Positions 32,657 through 33,651 of a stretch of 33,651 bases of DNA are shown one piece after another; within the stretch, counting starts at the first letter, position 1; each line of letters starts with the position of its first letter. A program made the translations under genes and the position numbers. Under the pieces are notes generated by a model. The model saw only the letters and a program-made list of their open reading frames with translations. It was not told the DNA's origin and searched no databases. The DNA comes from Bacteroidales bacterium (GTDB lineage Bacteria; Bacteroidota; Bacteroidia; Bacteroidales; JAFGUD01): positions 1 to 33,651 of the forward strand of contig JAFGUD010000315.1 of assembly GCA_016938685.1 (NCBI GenBank), given 5' to 3'.

Positions 32657-33424
32657 TTATTTTCCATCTTTTTTAACCTTATCAAGCTTTCTTTTATATC
32701 TTGTTTGAAGTATATCAACTACAACTAAAACAACAAGTAAAAAGTAAAAAGTTGAGCTATGTAAAGCATGAATTTCGTTGCCGAAAACTCGAATATCTGA
32801 TAAATGAGCCGCTTCGGTCATTAACATTACTCCAACCAAAAACAGGATAAACAATCCGAGAATTTCAAACTTCTTATTCTTTTCCAAGAATTTTGTGATT
32901 TTAGTAGATAACCAAATCATAATAAGACCTCCCAAAACAACTGCTGTCAACATTACCCAAAATACGTCAGTAAAAGCTATTACGCTTAGTATAGAATCAA
33001 ATGAAAAAATCAGGTTCATAACAATCATCATCGTAAATATTTTACCCATAGAAACACCTTTTTTATCATTTTCGTGTTCCAAATCTTCAATAGACAAAAG
33101 ATGCCAAATCTCTTTAACGGCAGTATAAATAATGAACGCACCTCCAACCAACTCAATAATTCCATGCAAAGTAAATTCGCCTGTAAAAAACTGATTATCA
33201 GGAATTCCGAATAATGGTTTAGTAAATCTACCGAGAATAAAAACAAAAACAAACAGCAAAATAATTCTTAAAATAATAGCAATAATAATACCTGCATTTC
33301 TAACAAAATCAGCCTTTACTTTTGGGGCATTTTTCGATTCCAGAGATATATACAACATGTTGTCAATACTTAAAACAGCCTGTAAAAATGTAGCCATCAA
33401 TAATGTAAGAATATTTTCAATCAT
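32657..33424 (-). CDS. TerC family integral membrane protein
   Basis: This 255-aa protein has about seven transmembrane segments. It has the two acidic membrane motifs of the TerC family: SIDN at 19-22 in the first helix and SFDS at 141-144. These Asp residues are thought to bind metal; family members are linked to manganese or calcium handling and tellurium resistance. The C-terminus is short and basic (RYKRKLDKVKKDGK). It is a single gene with a -7 box at 33450-33457, convergent with the DUF3137-like gene. Confidence 0.9.
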   Translation of the reverse strand: MIENILTLLMATFLQAVLSIDNMLYISLESKNAPKVKADFVRNAGIIIAIILRIILLFVFVFILGRFTKPLFGIPDNQFFTGEFTLHGIIELVGGAFIIYTAVKEIWHLLSIEDLEHENDKKGVSMGKIFTMMIVMNLIFSFDSILSVIAFTDVFWVMLTAVVLGGLIMIWLSTKITKFLEKNKKFEILGLFILFLVGVMLMTEAAHLSDIRVFGNEIHALHSSTFYFLLVVLVVVDILQTRYKRKLDKVKKDGK

Positions 33425-33651
33425 TTTTTTGAGTTCAATATTTGGAGGGCAAAGTTACATTTTTTTCCTGTTAGAAAAATAAAAACCAAAAAGTCAATTA
33501 AAAAAAATTGAATATTTGTTTTACAAATTGCCTGACAGTTGGTAGACAAATAACAAAAAATTTCGTCAAATAAATCAACTTTATTTTGTATAATAAAATC
33601 TAATTCTATATATTTGAAACACATTTAATAATTAAACATAAACTTAATCTA
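33425..33651. other. Non-coding upstream region of the TerC-family gene
   Basis: It is AT-rich with no credible gene. On the minus strand TAACTTTG (33450-33457) is an exact TAnnTTTG box 26 bases before the start codon. An open frame on the minus strand (33421-33624) covers this promoter and has no protein-like character. Confidence 0.5.
33450..33457 (-). promoter_or_regulatory. TAnnTTTG -7 box for the TerC-family gene
   Basis: On the minus strand it reads TAACTTTG, an exact match close to the start codon. A TTTG lies farther upstream (33487-33490) but at too long a spacing to be a convincing -33 element. Confidence 0.5.

Noticed and set aside
33421-33624. Minus-strand 67-codon frame upstream of the TerC-family gene
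   Set aside because: It covers the promoter region and overlaps the gene start; the composition is not protein-like.

Overview
The window is AT-rich DNA from a member of the Bacteroidota, probably an uncultured Bacteroidales- or Cytophagales-like lineage. The evidence is two C-terminal Por/type IX secretion sorting tails (438-aa and 920-aa proteins), an outer-membrane barrel with the Bacteroidota carboxypeptidase-regulatory-like N-domain, a lipobox-bearing TamL-type Omp85 protein, near absence of Shine-Dalgarno sequences, and several exact TAnnTTTG promoter -7 boxes. No rRNA, tRNA, CRISPR array or transposase gene was seen.

Region 1 (145-9193) is the most interesting part. It is a complete, compact cluster for a ribosomally made, post-translationally modified, exported peptide (RiPP). 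In order it holds a 68-aa precursor with a double-glycine leader; a hairpin that could partly terminate transcription; a radical SAM/SPASM peptide maturase; an outer-membrane TonB-receptor-like barrel; a C39-peptidase ABC exporter; a 26-unit minisatellite; an HlyD-type adaptor; and a TolC-type outer-membrane channel. Stop/start overlaps or gaps of a few bases couple maturase-barrel-exporter and adaptor-channel. The inferred path is modification of the core by the radical SAM enzyme, cleavage after Gly-Gly by the C39 domain, and export through ABC-HlyD-TolC. The barrel may be an exit, uptake or self-protection partner. The modification and activity of the peptide cannot be read from the sequence, and no immunity gene is recognisable.

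Region 2 (9455-10978) holds a cell-surface repeat protein with five calcium-loop repeats, an unusually long segment before its signal peptide and a type IX tail. It is followed by a 147-bp structured element (long imperfect inverted repeat enclosing three hairpins). Region 3 (11196-17950) holds a free-standing elongation factor G with its own promoter and terminator, then a probable operon of a secreted beta-lactamase-fold serine hydrolase, a barrel-like lipoprotein and a TamL-type Omp85 protein.

Region 4 (17951-22951) holds a minus-strand operon (NTF2-like lipoprotein, then flotillin-like SPFH protein) and ffh on the plus strand. Both convergent junctions here (tamL/SPFH and ffh/M14) carry a copy of the same foldback repeat, which appears to be a repeat family of this genome. 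Region 5 (22952-33424) holds a secreted M14 zinc carboxypeptidase with a type IX tail, a YitT-family membrane protein, an operon of YccF, ZIP metal transporter, SNF2 helicase with two SWIM-like zinc motifs and a DUF3137-like membrane protein, and finally a TerC-family membrane protein on the minus strand.
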